A stretch of 64,000 bases of DNA from Sphaerochaeta associata (lineage in GTDB: Bacteria > Spirochaetota > Spirochaetia > Sphaerochaetales > Sphaerochaetaceae), in the NCBI RefSeq assembly GCF_022869165.1, contig NZ_CP094929.1:3224001-3288000 (forward strand), given 5' to 3'. Shown piece by piece: positions 49,032-57,952 of this stretch. The translations under genes and the position numbers were made by a program. The notes beneath the pieces were generated by a model, which saw only the letters and a list, made by a program, of their open reading frames with translations, was not told the origin of the DNA and did no database searches. Numbering within the stretch: the stretch's first letter is position 1; each line of letters starts with the position of its first letter.

Positions 49032-49562
49032 ATGGAAGACCAAATCCTCGGCGAAAAACCAAGAAAACGACACCCTTTGATACTCTTTCTCATATGGGTT
49101 CTCTTCTCCCTTGTGGTTGTGGCGCTCGGATACCCGCGCGTACGTTCATCCATCGAGGACAGCGGGGTGCTCGAGATTCTGAAAACCAGTGGTTTATCTT
49201 CGCAATCCCAGGCCAACACAAGAAATGTAGAGGTAGTCTTCATCCAATACCCCCAAACATTCAAAACGTTTACCGTTCAGCAGAGCCGTTTGGGAGGGAG
49301 TGCCTACCATGACACCTTCGAAGCCCTGCTTTCCGGTCCGTCACTGGAGATTCTCAAGACAGGAGCAGTCAGCTACATCCATGCCGATACCACGCTCATA
49401 GGAGTCACCCTCTCCTCAAGCATCCTCTATGTGGACCTCTCCAAGGAGTACCTGCTTTCACCGGACCTGGAGACGGCGCGGCAGCAGATACGCCGTACAG
49501 CCCTGGCTTTCCAACGTGTCAAGGATGTTGTAATTCTTGTCGAAGGGAAACAGCTCAGCTGA
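49032..49562 (+). CDS. Membrane-anchored GerMN-domain protein
   Basis: A 176-residue protein with a basic cytoplasmic start (KPRKRH), one membrane helix (residues ~14-32, LILFLIWVLFSLVVVALG) and an extracytoplasmic domain resembling GerMN (VFIQYPQTFKTFTV...LLSGP...GVTLSSSILYVDLSKEYL). GerMN domains occur in spore germination proteins and in many non-sporulating bacteria as envelope lipoproteins; this is not evidence for sporulation. No Shine-Dalgarno precedes ATG. It overlaps the convergent tlyA stop by 8 bp. Confidence 0.75.
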   Translation: MEDQILGEKPRKRHPLILFLIWVLFSLVVVALGYPRVRSSIEDSGVLEILKTSGLSSQSQANTRNVEVVFIQYPQTFKTFTVQQSRLGGSAYHDTFEALLSGPSLEILKTGAVSYIHADTTLIGVTLSSSILYVDLSKEYLLSPDLETARQQIRRTALAFQRVKDVVILVEGKQLS

Positions 49563-50331
49563 GCAGCTCTTCCAGCTGCGCAGTCATCTCATCCTTGCTC
49601 AAGCCCGGCTGCATCTTCAAGAGGGAGAGAAACTCGGTATTTCCCTTGTGGCCGGTGATCGGGCTTTTTGCCAAACGATGCATCCCCACCCCGTCCCGGG
49701 CAAGCAGGTCATACACATTTCGCATGACCTTGACCAAGACGGAACGGTCCTGCACCACGCCGTTGAAGTTCACCAAACCCTTGGGCACCTCGAACTGGGG
49801 TTTAATCAAGCTGACCAACCATCCGTCCTTGCACAGGGAAAGTATGTGACGAGCAGCTCCTGCAATCGAGCGAAAGGAGAGGTCGCAGACCGCTGCATCG
49901 CACTCAGGCTCGAGGGAATCGAGGGTCATGATGTTCTGCTTCTCATGCACAACCACCCGCTCATCGATTCTCAACCGCCAATCGAGCTGGTTGTACCCGA
50001 CATCGACGCTGTGGACCAGAGTGGCTCCACGTTTGAGCAGGCAATCGGTAAACCCTCCGGTGGAGGCTCCTGCATCAAGCATCACCAGATTTTGTACATC
50101 GAGTCCAAATGTGTCCAGAGCATGCTCCAGCTTGTAGCCGCCGCGGGAGACGTAGGCATCGAAGGTGAAGGAGAAGCAAGCATTTGGATCGACCAATAGT
50201 CGCGGGTCTGTTGCAAGCACACCATCCACCAATACATTGCGGCATACAATGAAGGCTGTGAGTTGGTCCTTGGTATACTCGTCAAACTGCCGGCCGAGGG
50301 CCTGAAGCAGTGCAACCTTACGGACTTTCAT
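49555..50331 (-). CDS. tlyA: TlyA family rRNA 2'-O-methyltransferase
   Basis: A 258-residue protein with an N-terminal S4 RNA-binding domain (residues 1-55) and a FtsJ-type methyltransferase domain: AdoMet motif LDAGASTGGFTD around residue 83, DLSFRS around residue 150 and LIKPQFE around residue 173. TlyA proteins methylate rRNA; the old 'hemolysin' label, prominent in Brachyspira, is doubtful. Start ATG shares a base with the ymdB TGA (TGATG). It belongs to rny-ymdB-tlyA. Confidence 0.9.
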   Translation of the reverse strand: MKVRKVALLQALGRQFDEYTKDQLTAFIVCRNVLVDGVLATDPRLLVDPNACFSFTFDAYVSRGGYKLEHALDTFGLDVQNLVMLDAGASTGGFTDCLLKRGATLVHSVDVGYNQLDWRLRIDERVVVHEKQNIMTLDSLEPECDAAVCDLSFRSIAGAARHILSLCKDGWLVSLIKPQFEVPKGLVNFNGVVQDRSVLVKVMRNVYDLLARDGVGMHRLAKSPITGHKGNTEFLSLLKMQPGLSKDEMTAQLEELLS

Positions 50332-51131
50332 CAGATATCGTACAACCTCGAGAACCGTTCGATGGAGAGAGCCTGCCCGCTTACAGCATCGATCGTGATG
50401 CAAACCCCCTGCAGCAAGGGGGCGGTGTCGGCAATCTCGGTACGCAGAGGCATTTGCGTAAGTTGCTTTGCGATCGATACGGAAGGATTGGAACCGATGA
50501 CACTTGCCGACGGACCACACAGGCCCAAGTCGGTGATGTATGCGGTTTTACCGGGGAGTATTTTCTCATCGGCAGTCTGTACGTGGGTGTGTGTTCCCAC
50601 AACAGCAGATACCTTGCCATCCAGATGGAAGGCAAGAGCCTCTTTTTCCTCAGAATTTTCTGCATGAAAATCTACAAGGATGATGGGCGTCTGTTTTTTC
50701 AGGCGCTGCACCTGGTCCAACCCAACCCGGAACGGACAGTCGATGCTCGGCATCGATTGACGACCCTGGAGGTTCAACACTGCAACCTTGTAATTCTTGA
50801 TATCCACCACTACAGAACCATGACCAGGAGCCTGCGGAGGATAATTGGCCGGCCTGAGCAGGCGCTTCTCACTATCCAGCAACAGCCTGAGATCGTCCTG
50901 CTGCCAGATATGATTCCCACTGGTTATCACACTGATTCCAAGAGCGAAAAACTGATCCATCAGAGAGGCTGAAAGGCCGAAGCCATTAGCGGCATTTTCG
51001 CCGTTGACCACGACCACATCAGCACGGTACTCCTTGACCAGCGTGTGTAATCCGATAAAAAGAGCCCTGCTTCCGGGCTGTCCGCAGACATCCCCAAGCA
51101 GCAGGGCGACACATGTTTTTGCATCAGCCAC
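50331..51131 (-). CDS. ymdB: YmdB-type metallophosphoesterase
   Basis: A 266-residue phosphoesterase of the YmdB group, which in Bacillus hydrolyses 2',3'-cyclic nucleotides and affects biofilm and motility decisions. Metal-site motifs: LLGDVCG at the start, NGENAANGFG, SGNHIW, DFHAENSEEK and GTHTHVQTADE. Placement directly after rny is conserved in many bacteria. GTG 51131 is given as start because AGGTAGG lies six bases upstream; TTG 51137 is too close to it. Confidence 0.88.
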   Translation of the reverse strand: MADAKTCVALLLGDVCGQPGSRALFIGLHTLVKEYRADVVVVNGENAANGFGLSASLMDQFFALGISVITSGNHIWQQDDLRLLLDSEKRLLRPANYPPQAPGHGSVVVDIKNYKVAVLNLQGRQSMPSIDCPFRVGLDQVQRLKKQTPIILVDFHAENSEEKEALAFHLDGKVSAVVGTHTHVQTADEKILPGKTAYITDLGLCGPSASVIGSNPSVSIAKQLTQMPLRTEIADTAPLLQGVCITIDAVSGQALSIERFSRLYDI

Positions 51132-51138
51132 GAACAAC

Positions 51139-52671
51139 CTACCTAGCGTACTCGACGACTCTCATCTCACGGATGATCGTCACCTTGATGCGACCCGGAT
51201 ACCTCAGCTCAGCTTCGATGCGCCCGGCGATGCCCTTGGCTATCTGCTTGGCTCCATCATCATTGACCTGATCGTTGTTCACCAGGATCCTCAGCTCACG
51301 GCCGGCCTGGATGGCATACGCCTTGTCTACGCCGGTAAAGCTCTCAGCAATCTGCTCAAGAGACTCAAGGCGCTTGATGTAGTTGTCCAACGTTTCACGG
51401 CGTGCACCAGGGCGGGCGGCACTGATTGCATCGGCAATCTGTACGATGACGGCTTCGATGGTTTGCGGCTCAGTATCATTGTGATGGGCGAGGATGGCAT
51501 TTACCACCCGTGGATCCTCACCAAGACGCTTTGCCATATCGGCTCCAAGCTCTGCATGGTTTGCATCGCTCTCGGTCTCAATTCCCTTGCCGATGTCATG
51601 CAGCAAGCCCGAGCGCATCGCAAGTTCGCTATTCGCTCCGATCTCACTGGCGATCATACCTGAAAGAATGGCGACTTCCTTGGAATGACTAAGTACATTC
51701 TGACCATAGCTGGTTCTGAAATGAAGCCTGCCCAAGGCTCGGATTGTTTCCGGCCCGACATTGTGGATGCCAAGATCGAAAATAACCTTCTCTCCCTCGT
51801 CGGCGATGATTCTGCCGATTTCCTTGGTAACCTTGTTGACCACCTCTTCGATGCGGGCCGGATGGATTCGTCCATCCTGGACCAAGCGCTCCAAGGCGAC
51901 TCTGGCGATCTCCTTGCGAACCGGGTCGAAACAGGAGATGACCACGGCCTCGGGAGTGTCATCGATAATGACATCCACACCGGTGAGGGTCTCAAGGGTA
52001 CGGATGTTTCTTCCTTCCCGACCAATAATCCTGCCTTTCATCTCGTCACTAGGCAGACTCACCGAACTGATCGTCACATCACCGACGACCTCTGTGGCAA
52101 GCCTCTGGATTGAGGTCACAACGATATCACGAGCCTTTTTGTCAGCGGAAAGCTGCGCTTCCTGTTCGATCTTATTGATCATCAGTTGCGCATCTCTCCT
52201 CGCATCGTTGTACATTGTCTCCATGATGATGTTCTTTGCCTCATCAGCTGACAATCCAGCAATGCGTTCAAGTTCAGTAATCAGGCCGCCTTCTTTCTCG
52301 GCAACCTCTTGTTCTTTCCGGGCAAGTCCAGACTCCCGGTCTCCTAATTGCTTCCTGATAGCATCCAATTCAGCCTGCTTGTGTTCAAGATTCTCTTCCT
52401 TCTGAAGGATTCTTCTCTCGACACGCTGCAGTTCACTCCGTCTTTCCCTAGCCTCTCGTTCCTGCTGTTGTTGTTCTTTCAACAACTGATCCCGAGTCTC
52501 AAGCAAGAGCTCTTTGCTCTTTGCTTCCGCTTCCTTTATCGCTTCCTCGTTCAGTCTGATCGCTCTTTGTTCGACCGAGGTAAGCTTAAATTTCGCATAC
52601 AGCCAACGGCTTAACCAACCTAAGATGATACCAATAAGACAACTAAGGAGGATGATAAGTATACGTTCCAT
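51139..52671 (-). CDS. rny: Ribonuclease Y
   Basis: A 510-residue endoribonuclease: N-terminal membrane helix (residues 4-22), coiled coil to about residue 190 (very rich in Glu, Gln, Lys), a KH RNA-binding domain (LPSDEMKGRIIGREGRNIRTLE) and an HD domain with HDIGKG and HxxxGAD around residues 355-375. Initiates mRNA decay at the membrane. AGGGGG lies seven bases before ATG. The RicT homologue in this window is its likely modulator. Confidence 0.96.
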   Translation of the reverse strand: MERILIILLSCLIGIILGWLSRWLYAKFKLTSVEQRAIRLNEEAIKEAEAKSKELLLETRDQLLKEQQQQEREARERRSELQRVERRILQKEENLEHKQAELDAIRKQLGDRESGLARKEQEVAEKEGGLITELERIAGLSADEAKNIIMETMYNDARRDAQLMINKIEQEAQLSADKKARDIVVTSIQRLATEVVGDVTISSVSLPSDEMKGRIIGREGRNIRTLETLTGVDVIIDDTPEAVVISCFDPVRKEIARVALERLVQDGRIHPARIEEVVNKVTKEIGRIIADEGEKVIFDLGIHNVGPETIRALGRLHFRTSYGQNVLSHSKEVAILSGMIASEIGANSELAMRSGLLHDIGKGIETESDANHAELGADMAKRLGEDPRVVNAILAHHNDTEPQTIEAVIVQIADAISAARPGARRETLDNYIKRLESLEQIAESFTGVDKAYAIQAGRELRILVNNDQVNDDGAKQIAKGIAGRIEAELRYPGRIKVTIIREMRVVEYAR

Positions 52672-52697
52672 ATACTACCCCCTATTGTAATGGTACA

Positions 52698-52726
52698 ATG
52701 ATACGTACGCTTGTCGGAATTGTCAA
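52698..52726 (-). promoter_or_regulatory. Promoter of rny-ymdB-tlyA
   Basis: Minus-strand perfect TTGACA (52726-52721), 17-bp spacer, TATCAT (52703-52698), about 20 bases of leader before the rny ATG. Confidence 0.7.
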
Positions 52727-52807
52727 GGCTCGAAAGCAACGCTATCTTGTCTGTAAGTACAGATTGTTCGGTTAATTACTGAGAATCGTACACTCTATGG
52801 GAACAAT

Positions 52808-52835
52808 AAAAAAACCGCTGTCATGACAACAGCGG
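52808..52835 (-). terminator. Terminator of the ribosomal protein cluster
   Basis: Minus-strand stem CCGCTGT / ACAGCGG with a 7-base loop followed by seven T; a second small stem (ACCCA/TGGGT) lies between it and rplQ. Clear intrinsic terminator. Confidence 0.9.
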
Positions 52836-52882
52836 CTTCACCCAAATGGGTTTTTGTTTAATTGAAGAGGCACTTCAGAGGC

Positions 52883-53344
52883 TTATTTTTCCTCGTCGTC
52901 ACTCTTCTCAGCCTTCTTGGCTGGTTTGTCGGCCTTCTTCTCAGCCTTCTCAGACTTCTTTTCGGCCTTCTTCTTCTCGGGCTTTGCGGTCTTCTCAACC
53001 AGCTCGAGGATCACCATCTCGGCAGCATCTCCGAGGCGGTTGCCGGTCTTCAGGATGCGGGTATACCCACCCTTCCGCTCGACAAACAAGGGGGCGATCT
53101 CTGTAAAAAGCTTTGCTGCAATAGCTTCATCGGTGATGTCCCGAGCGATCAAACGGCGGTTTGCAACGCTGTCGACTTTCGCACGGGTAATCATCTTCTC
53201 TGCCATTCTGCGAACTTCCAGAGCCTTTGCCTTGGTGGTCTCGATCCGTTCATATCTGAACAGTGAGGTCACCATGTTGCGCTTGAGGGCCTTACGGTGA
53301 GATGAGGTCCTACTAAGCGCATTGAATCCAATCCTATGCTTCAT
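52883..53344 (-). CDS. rplQ: Ribosomal protein bL17 with Lys/Glu/Ala-rich tail
   Basis: A 153-residue large-subunit protein. Residues 1-115 are the normal L17 fold ([51 protein letters not shown]). The last ~40 residues are an extra low-complexity tail of Lys, Glu, Ala and Pro, ending acidic. The start overlaps the rpoA stop by 11 bp. Last gene of the ribosomal cluster. Confidence 0.97.
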   Translation of the reverse strand: MKHRIGFNALSRTSSHRKALKRNMVTSLFRYERIETTKAKALEVRRMAEKMITRAKVDSVANRRLIARDITDEAIAAKLFTEIAPLFVERKGGYTRILKTGNRLGDAAEMVILELVEKTAKPEKKKAEKKSEKAEKKADKPAKKAEKSDDEEK

Positions 53345-54386
53345 TCTCTTCTTCCTTGTTCCCAGGTACTTTGATTGCAGTTTTCAGAACACTATAGTCG
53401 GTCATCCCAAGGCTGAGATTCCACTCCTTCAGTTTTTCCTTAATCTCTTGGAGGCTCTTCTTACCGAAGTTCCTCGTCTTTGCAATCTCTTCCTCAGTCT
53501 TCTTGGTGAGATCGCCGATAGTACGGATGTTGGCATTCTTCAGACAGTTGCTGGATCGAACGGTCAGCTCGAGTTCCTCAACCGAGGTATTGAGAATCTT
53601 GCGGACCCTCTCTTCCTCTTCGTCCACCTCATCGTTATTGCTGATCAGAGTCTCGTCGAAGTTGATGAAGATCTGGAAGTATTCCTTCGCAATCTTTGCA
53701 GCTTCAGCAAGAGCATTCTGCGGTGCAATCGTACCATCAGTGTAGATTTCCAGTGTAAGCTTGTCGTAATCGCTGCGATAGCCGACACGGGTGGGTTCAA
53801 TCGAATACTTAACGCGGGTAACCGGTGAGAATGTGGCGTCGATGGGGATGGTCCCGATCTCTTCCACATACTTCTCGTTGATTTCAGACGGGACATAGCC
53901 CCTACCAAGGTCAATCTGGACTTCCATCTCGATGTTGGCATCATCCATCATCGTGAAGAGAACCAAATCCTTGTTGGTGATCTCAACCTGGTCACGCTCG
54001 AAGTTTGCGCCACTTACAATACCGGGGCCCTTGCATTCGATGAGGAGGTTGGTCCCCTCCGAATCTTCGGGCATCCTGATCTGAAGCTTTTTCAACGCAG
54101 CAATGATGTCTGCGATATCCTCGCGGACTCCGGGAAGCTGCTCATACTCGCTGGAAATCAGGTGGGGAACACCATCCTCATTGAAGCTGGTGAACTTTAC
54201 GGCAGTGACGGCATACCCCTGGATCGATGAGAGGAGCACCCTCCTGAGCGTGTTTCCGATCGTGGTTCCAAAACCTCTCTCAAACGGATAGGCAATGAAT
54301 TTCCCATAGTTCGGTTCAACTGCGCTGTGTTCGAAGGTTATCCCCTTGGGCTTCTTGAAGCCCTTCAGAAGGTTTTTGCGTGCCAT
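53334..54386 (-). CDS. rpoA: RNA polymerase alpha subunit
   Basis: A 350-residue subunit. The N-terminal dimerisation domain ([23 protein letters not shown]) assembles the core enzyme; the C-terminal domain ([35 protein letters not shown]) binds UP elements and activators. Slightly longer than usual, with an extra acidic segment in the linker ([11 protein letters not shown]) and a Lys/Glu end. AAGGAG precedes ATG. Confidence 0.98.
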   Translation of the reverse strand: MARKNLLKGFKKPKGITFEHSAVEPNYGKFIAYPFERGFGTTIGNTLRRVLLSSIQGYAVTAVKFTSFNEDGVPHLISSEYEQLPGVREDIADIIAALKKLQIRMPEDSEGTNLLIECKGPGIVSGANFERDQVEITNKDLVLFTMMDDANIEMEVQIDLGRGYVPSEINEKYVEEIGTIPIDATFSPVTRVKYSIEPTRVGYRSDYDKLTLEIYTDGTIAPQNALAEAAKIAKEYFQIFINFDETLISNNDEVDEEEERVRKILNTSVEELELTVRSSNCLKNANIRTIGDLTKKTEEEIAKTRNFGKKSLQEIKEKLKEWNLSLGMTDYSVLKTAIKVPGNKEEENEA

Positions 54387-54395
54387 GGTTACTCC

Positions 54396-55037
54396 TTATC
54401 TGGAATACAACTCGACAACCAGCTGCTCGTTGATCTTCTCGAGCTCGGTGACTTCACTTCTCCTCGGAACAGCGACGAAGGTACCCTTCATTGCATCCAC
54501 GTCCAGGCTCAGCCACTGGCAGACACCGGACTTGGTGTATTCCTTGAGGTTTTCTTTGACCAAAAGCATCTTCTGACCCTTTGCACCAACGCTGACTACG
54601 TCACCGGGGCGAAGGCGGTAGGAAGGAATGCTCACACGCTTTCCGTTCACAAAAATGTGGCCGTGGTTGACGAACTGAGCTGCCTGGTTGCGGCTGGCTG
54701 CAAAGTGGAGTCGGAATACCACGTTGTCGAGCCTCTGCTCCAAAAGCATGATCAAATTCTCACCAGTCTTACCGGGAATTCTTGCGGCTTCGTCGAAGGT
54801 CAACTTGAACTGCTTCTCGAGCATGCAATAGGTTCTCTTCAGCTTCTGCTTTTCGCGCAACTGCAAGCCGTAGTCGGTCGGCTTCTTGGAACGTGCGCGG
54901 GGATCCTTGCCCGGAAGGCCGGTGGACTTGGTATCGTTCATCGGGCACTTGCCGCTGTGGCAACGCTCTCCCTTGAGGAACAACTTGGTCCTCTCGGCTC
55001 TGCAATATCTGCACTTAGGTCCAGTATATCTTGCCAT
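54396..55037 (-). CDS. rpsD: Ribosomal protein uS4, zinc-binding type
   Basis: A 213-residue small-subunit protein that starts 30S assembly. The C+ zinc form is evident from C9, C12, C26 and C31. The S4 RNA-binding domain lies around residues 100-160 (LEQRLDNVVFRLHFAASRNQAAQ). Nine bp upstream of rpoA. Confidence 0.98.
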   Translation of the reverse strand: MARYTGPKCRYCRAERTKLFLKGERCHSGKCPMNDTKSTGLPGKDPRARSKKPTDYGLQLREKQKLKRTYCMLEKQFKLTFDEAARIPGKTGENLIMLLEQRLDNVVFRLHFAASRNQAAQFVNHGHIFVNGKRVSIPSYRLRPGDVVSVGAKGQKMLLVKENLKEYTKSGVCQWLSLDVDAMKGTFVAVPRRSEVTELEKINEQLVVELYSR

Positions 55038-55055
55038 GTATCTGCTATCTCCTCA

Positions 55056-55433
55056 TCAGACTCTTCTACTCTTGCGAGGTCTGCATCCATTGTGGGGGAT
55101 GGGGGTGACGTCACGGATGGAGCGGACCTTCAGTCCAAGCACACCCAACGTTCTGATGGCGCTTTCGCGGCCAACACCAGGTCCCTTCACAAATACGTTC
55201 ACTTCCTGCAGTCCACTGTCCATAGCAGCCTTGGCTGCCTTTTCGGCAGTTGTCTGTGCTGCATAGGGGGTGGACTTCTTGGCACCGCGGAACCCAAGTC
55301 CGCCGGCGCTTGCCCAAGATACCGCATTCCCGTTGAGGTCGGTTACGGTAACAATGGTATTGTTGAAGGTCGCCTGAATGTAGACGTTTCCTTCGTATAC
55401 CGTCTTTTTGACTTTACGCTTTGCTGTAGCCAT
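55056..55433 (-). CDS. rpsK: Ribosomal protein uS11
   Basis: A 125-residue protein of the 30S platform. Family motifs [34 protein letters not shown] and the basic end [12 protein letters not shown] are intact. Lies between rpsM and rpsD as in most bacteria. Confidence 0.98.
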   Translation of the reverse strand: MATAKRKVKKTVYEGNVYIQATFNNTIVTVTDLNGNAVSWASAGGLGFRGAKKSTPYAAQTTAEKAAKAAMDSGLQEVNVFVKGPGVGRESAIRTLGVLGLKVRSIRDVTPIPHNGCRPRKSRRV

Positions 55434-55447
55434 GTGGTACCTGCTCC

Positions 55448-55813
55448 TTATTTCTTCTTAGCCGCAACGGTCTTCTTCTTACCCTTGCGAGTACGGGCAT
55501 TGGTCTTTGTCCGCTGTCCGTTTACCGGAAGACCCTTACGATGACGAAGGCCACGATAGCAGCCAATGTCCATAAGGCGCTTGATATTCAGAGCGACTTC
55601 TGTTCTAAGACGTCCCTCAACCTTGTACTCTTCCTCGATTACCTTACGAAGTACTGCAAGATCCTCGCTGGAAAGGGTGTTGATGTTGGTATCTGGATTA
55701 ATATTTGTTTTTTCACAAATTTCAACCGCCGAAAACCTACCGATCCCGTAGATATAGGTCAAGGCGATTTTCACTGCCTTGTTCGGCAAATCTACACCTG
55801 CAATTCTCGCCAT
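55448..55813 (-). CDS. rpsM: Ribosomal protein uS13
   Basis: A 121-residue 30S head protein with the [20 protein letters not shown] start, [19 protein letters not shown] and a Lys/Arg tail. GGAGG precedes ATG. Follows rpmJ in the standard alpha-operon order. Confidence 0.98.
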   Translation of the reverse strand: MARIAGVDLPNKAVKIALTYIYGIGRFSAVEICEKTNINPDTNINTLSSEDLAVLRKVIEEEYKVEGRLRTEVALNIKRLMDIGCYRGLRHRKGLPVNGQRTKTNARTRKGKKKTVAAKKK

Positions 55814-55866
55814 TCATGGCCTCCTGAATTTCTCTTATAGAGTAGGAAGGCTTGCGCCGAACCCTG

Positions 55867-55980
55867 TTATCTCTGTCTCTGCTTGTGCTTGGGATTGTCA
55901 CAAATAATGCGGACCACCCCATTCCGTCTGACTACTTTGCACTTGTCACAAATCGGTTTGACACTTGCTCTTACTTTCAT
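55867..55980 (-). CDS. rpmJ: Ribosomal protein bL36
   Basis: A 37-residue protein, [17 protein letters not shown] at the start and [11 protein letters not shown] at the end. It is the zinc-binding type (two CxxC-like sites: C11, C14, C27 with His32). AGGAG lies eight bases before ATG. It sits between secY and rpsM, as expected. Confidence 0.97.
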   Translation of the reverse strand: MKVRASVKPICDKCKVVRRNGVVRIICDNPKHKQRQR

Positions 55981-55995
55981 GTTCTAGCTCCTAGC

Positions 55996-57312
55996 CTAAA
56001 TATGTTTTGACTTTTTTCCACTCACATTGAACCCATCGTAGTGGTGCATTTTCATGACACCCTCAATCTGACGCATGGTATCCAAGTCAACGCCGACAAG
56101 AATCAGCAGTGACGTTCCACCAAAGAGCATGGCCACGGTCGAGGGGAAGTTGAAGAACTTCTGTACCAGCGTGGGAATCAAGGCGATGAAAGCCAAGAAA
56201 AGAGAGCCGGGAAGAACGATGCGGTTGAGAACCCTGGTAAGGTACTCTTCCAATTTCTCGGACCGTACACCGGGAACCGAGCCACCATTCTCGCGAATCT
56301 GCTTGGCCATCTCAACCGGGTTCATAGACACCTGCGTATAGAAGAAAGCAAACGCTATGATCAACAGGGCGTAGATAATCAGATAGGGGGCACCCTGCGG
56401 ATTCAGCCAATTAGCAAAGGCGGCAAGCCACCTTACTTCCGGGCCCAAGGTAGTAGCAATCTGCAGCGGGAAGGAGAGCAATGCGCTTGCAAAGATTACA
56501 GGGATAACGCCGGAGGGGTTGACCTTGATGGGGATATAGGTGCTCTGTGCACCATACATCTTCCGGCCTACCACACGCTTTGCGTAGTTCACGGGAATCT
56601 TGCGGACGCCCTGCTCTTCGTACACTACGAGAGCGACAACCACCAAGAACATCACAAACACCACCAAGACTACAATCGGATTCAGAACACCCGCGGAGAT
56701 GCTTCTGAACAAGACCGACATGGCCTCGGGGAATCTTGCGACGATACCGGCAAAGATCAACAGGCTGATACCGTTACCGATACCCCACTGGGTGATCTTA
56801 TTGCCGATCCAAATCAAGAGCATCGAACCGGTGGTCACAGTCAGCATTGCTACCAACGTGAACGGAAGGATACCCATAGTCATCACGCCGGGAATGGAAT
56901 TGGCGTAAATAGTAACTACATACGACTGAATCAAACATACAACAATCGTACCATATCTGGTGTATTGCTGAATTTTCTTATGGCCTGACGGGTCCTGAGC
57001 CAGCTTCTTCAATGAGGGGATCACCAACATCAACAGCTGCACGATGATCTGCGTGCTGATATAAGGCATGACACCAAGCATAAAGAGTGAGAAGTTGGAA
57101 AATGCTCCGCCAGAGAAGAAGTTCAAATACTCAGTCAGACCGATATTGGAACTAGAACTCTGTGAAAGAAAAAACAGTTTCAGAACTTCCGGATCAATCC
57201 CGGGAATTGGAATCACAGCCCCGATCCTGCTGACAATCAGCAGGCCCAGGGTAATGAGTATCTTCTTCCGAAGATCCTTGATTCTATACATCTCAACTAA
57301 GGAGTTTGCCAT
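55996..57312 (-). CDS. secY: Protein translocase subunit SecY
   Basis: A 438-residue inner-membrane channel with ten hydrophobic helices. Family landmarks: IPIPGID near residue 37, GIMPYISTQIIVQLL-like segment (here LGVMPYISTQII), IGNKITQWGIGNGISLLIFAGI and the cytoplasmic loop near residue 250 (YIPIKVNPSGVIPVIFA). In adk/map-containing operons those genes follow; here rpmJ follows directly after 15 bp. Confidence 0.98.
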   Translation of the reverse strand: MANSLVEMYRIKDLRKKILITLGLLIVSRIGAVIPIPGIDPEVLKLFFLSQSSSSNIGLTEYLNFFSGGAFSNFSLFMLGVMPYISTQIIVQLLMLVIPSLKKLAQDPSGHKKIQQYTRYGTIVVCLIQSYVVTIYANSIPGVMTMGILPFTLVAMLTVTTGSMLLIWIGNKITQWGIGNGISLLIFAGIVARFPEAMSVLFRSISAGVLNPIVVLVVFVMFLVVVALVVYEEQGVRKIPVNYAKRVVGRKMYGAQSTYIPIKVNPSGVIPVIFASALLSFPLQIATTLGPEVRWLAAFANWLNPQGAPYLIIYALLIIAFAFFYTQVSMNPVEMAKQIRENGGSVPGVRSEKLEEYLTRVLNRIVLPGSLFLAFIALIPTLVQKFFNFPSTVAMLFGGTSLLILVGVDLDTMRQIEGVMKMHHYDGFNVSGKKSKHI

Positions 57313-57326
57313 AAAGCCCTTCTTTG

Positions 57327-57758
57327 TTATCTGATTTCGCCGCCCGCAGCCTTAATCTTTTCGATTGCGCTTGCGGAAACCTTCAGTCCGTCAATGACTA
57401 CCTTCTTGGTCAGATCCCCATTGCTCAGGATTTTAGCCTGTGCATTGTAACCCTTAACCAACCCAGCGTCCTTAAGGGCGTCGAGGGTAACTACATCGCC
57501 ATCTTCAAAGTTGGCGGAAATCACATCGAGGGACACGACAACATACTCCTGCTTGAATACACTGTTCGAGAAACCCCTGCGAGCGACACGACGGTACAGA
57601 GGCATCTGACCGCCCTCAAAGCCAAGACGGACACCGCCGCCGGAGCGGGAATTCTGTCCATCGTGACCCCTACCACTGGAGCGGCCCTTCGAGGAAGCAC
57701 CGCGACCAACGATAGTCTTTTTTGTATTGGCACCCTTGGGTGCATTGATCTGTCCCAT
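57327..57758 (-). CDS. rplO: Ribosomal protein uL15
   Basis: A 143-residue 50S protein: Gly/Arg/Ser-rich N-terminus (VGRGASSKGRSSGRGHDGQNSR), QMPLYRRVARRGF and the globular C-terminal domain (AIEKIKAAGG). Starts one base after the rpmD stop with GGAG upstream. Confidence 0.97.
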   Translation of the reverse strand: MGQINAPKGANTKKTIVGRGASSKGRSSGRGHDGQNSRSGGGVRLGFEGGQMPLYRRVARRGFSNSVFKQEYVVVSLDVISANFEDGDVVTLDALKDAGLVKGYNAQAKILSNGDLTKKVVIDGLKVSASAIEKIKAAGGEIR

Positions 57759-57759
57759 C

Positions 57760-57948
57760 TTACATCTCCTCGACTTTCACAAGGTGAGCTACTACACGGA
57801 CCATCCCAAGGTTTGCAGGGGTGGCGTCATGTACAACCGAGCTGGAAATCTTGCCGAGTCCCAGAGCCTTGACAGTCCTGCGCTGATTAGGCAGGCAGCC
57901 GGAAAGGCCTTTGACCAGGGTGACCTTGATTTTCTTTGCTTCAGCCAT
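57760..57948 (-). CDS. rpmD: Ribosomal protein uL30
   Basis: A 62-residue 50S protein with LVKGLSGCLPNQRRTVKALGLGKI and the beta-strand end. The start was placed at 57948, seven bases after GGGGG; the adjacent ATG at 57951 is equally in frame, and further upstream sequence belongs to rpsE. Confidence 0.95.
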   Translation of the reverse strand: MAEAKKIKVTLVKGLSGCLPNQRRTVKALGLGKISSSVVHDATPANLGMVRVVAHLVKVEEM

Positions 57949-57952
57949 CATC

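Noticed and set aside
49032-49562. Evidence for sporulation from the GerMN domain
   Set aside because: GerMN domains occur widely in non-sporulating bacteria; no other spore gene is present.
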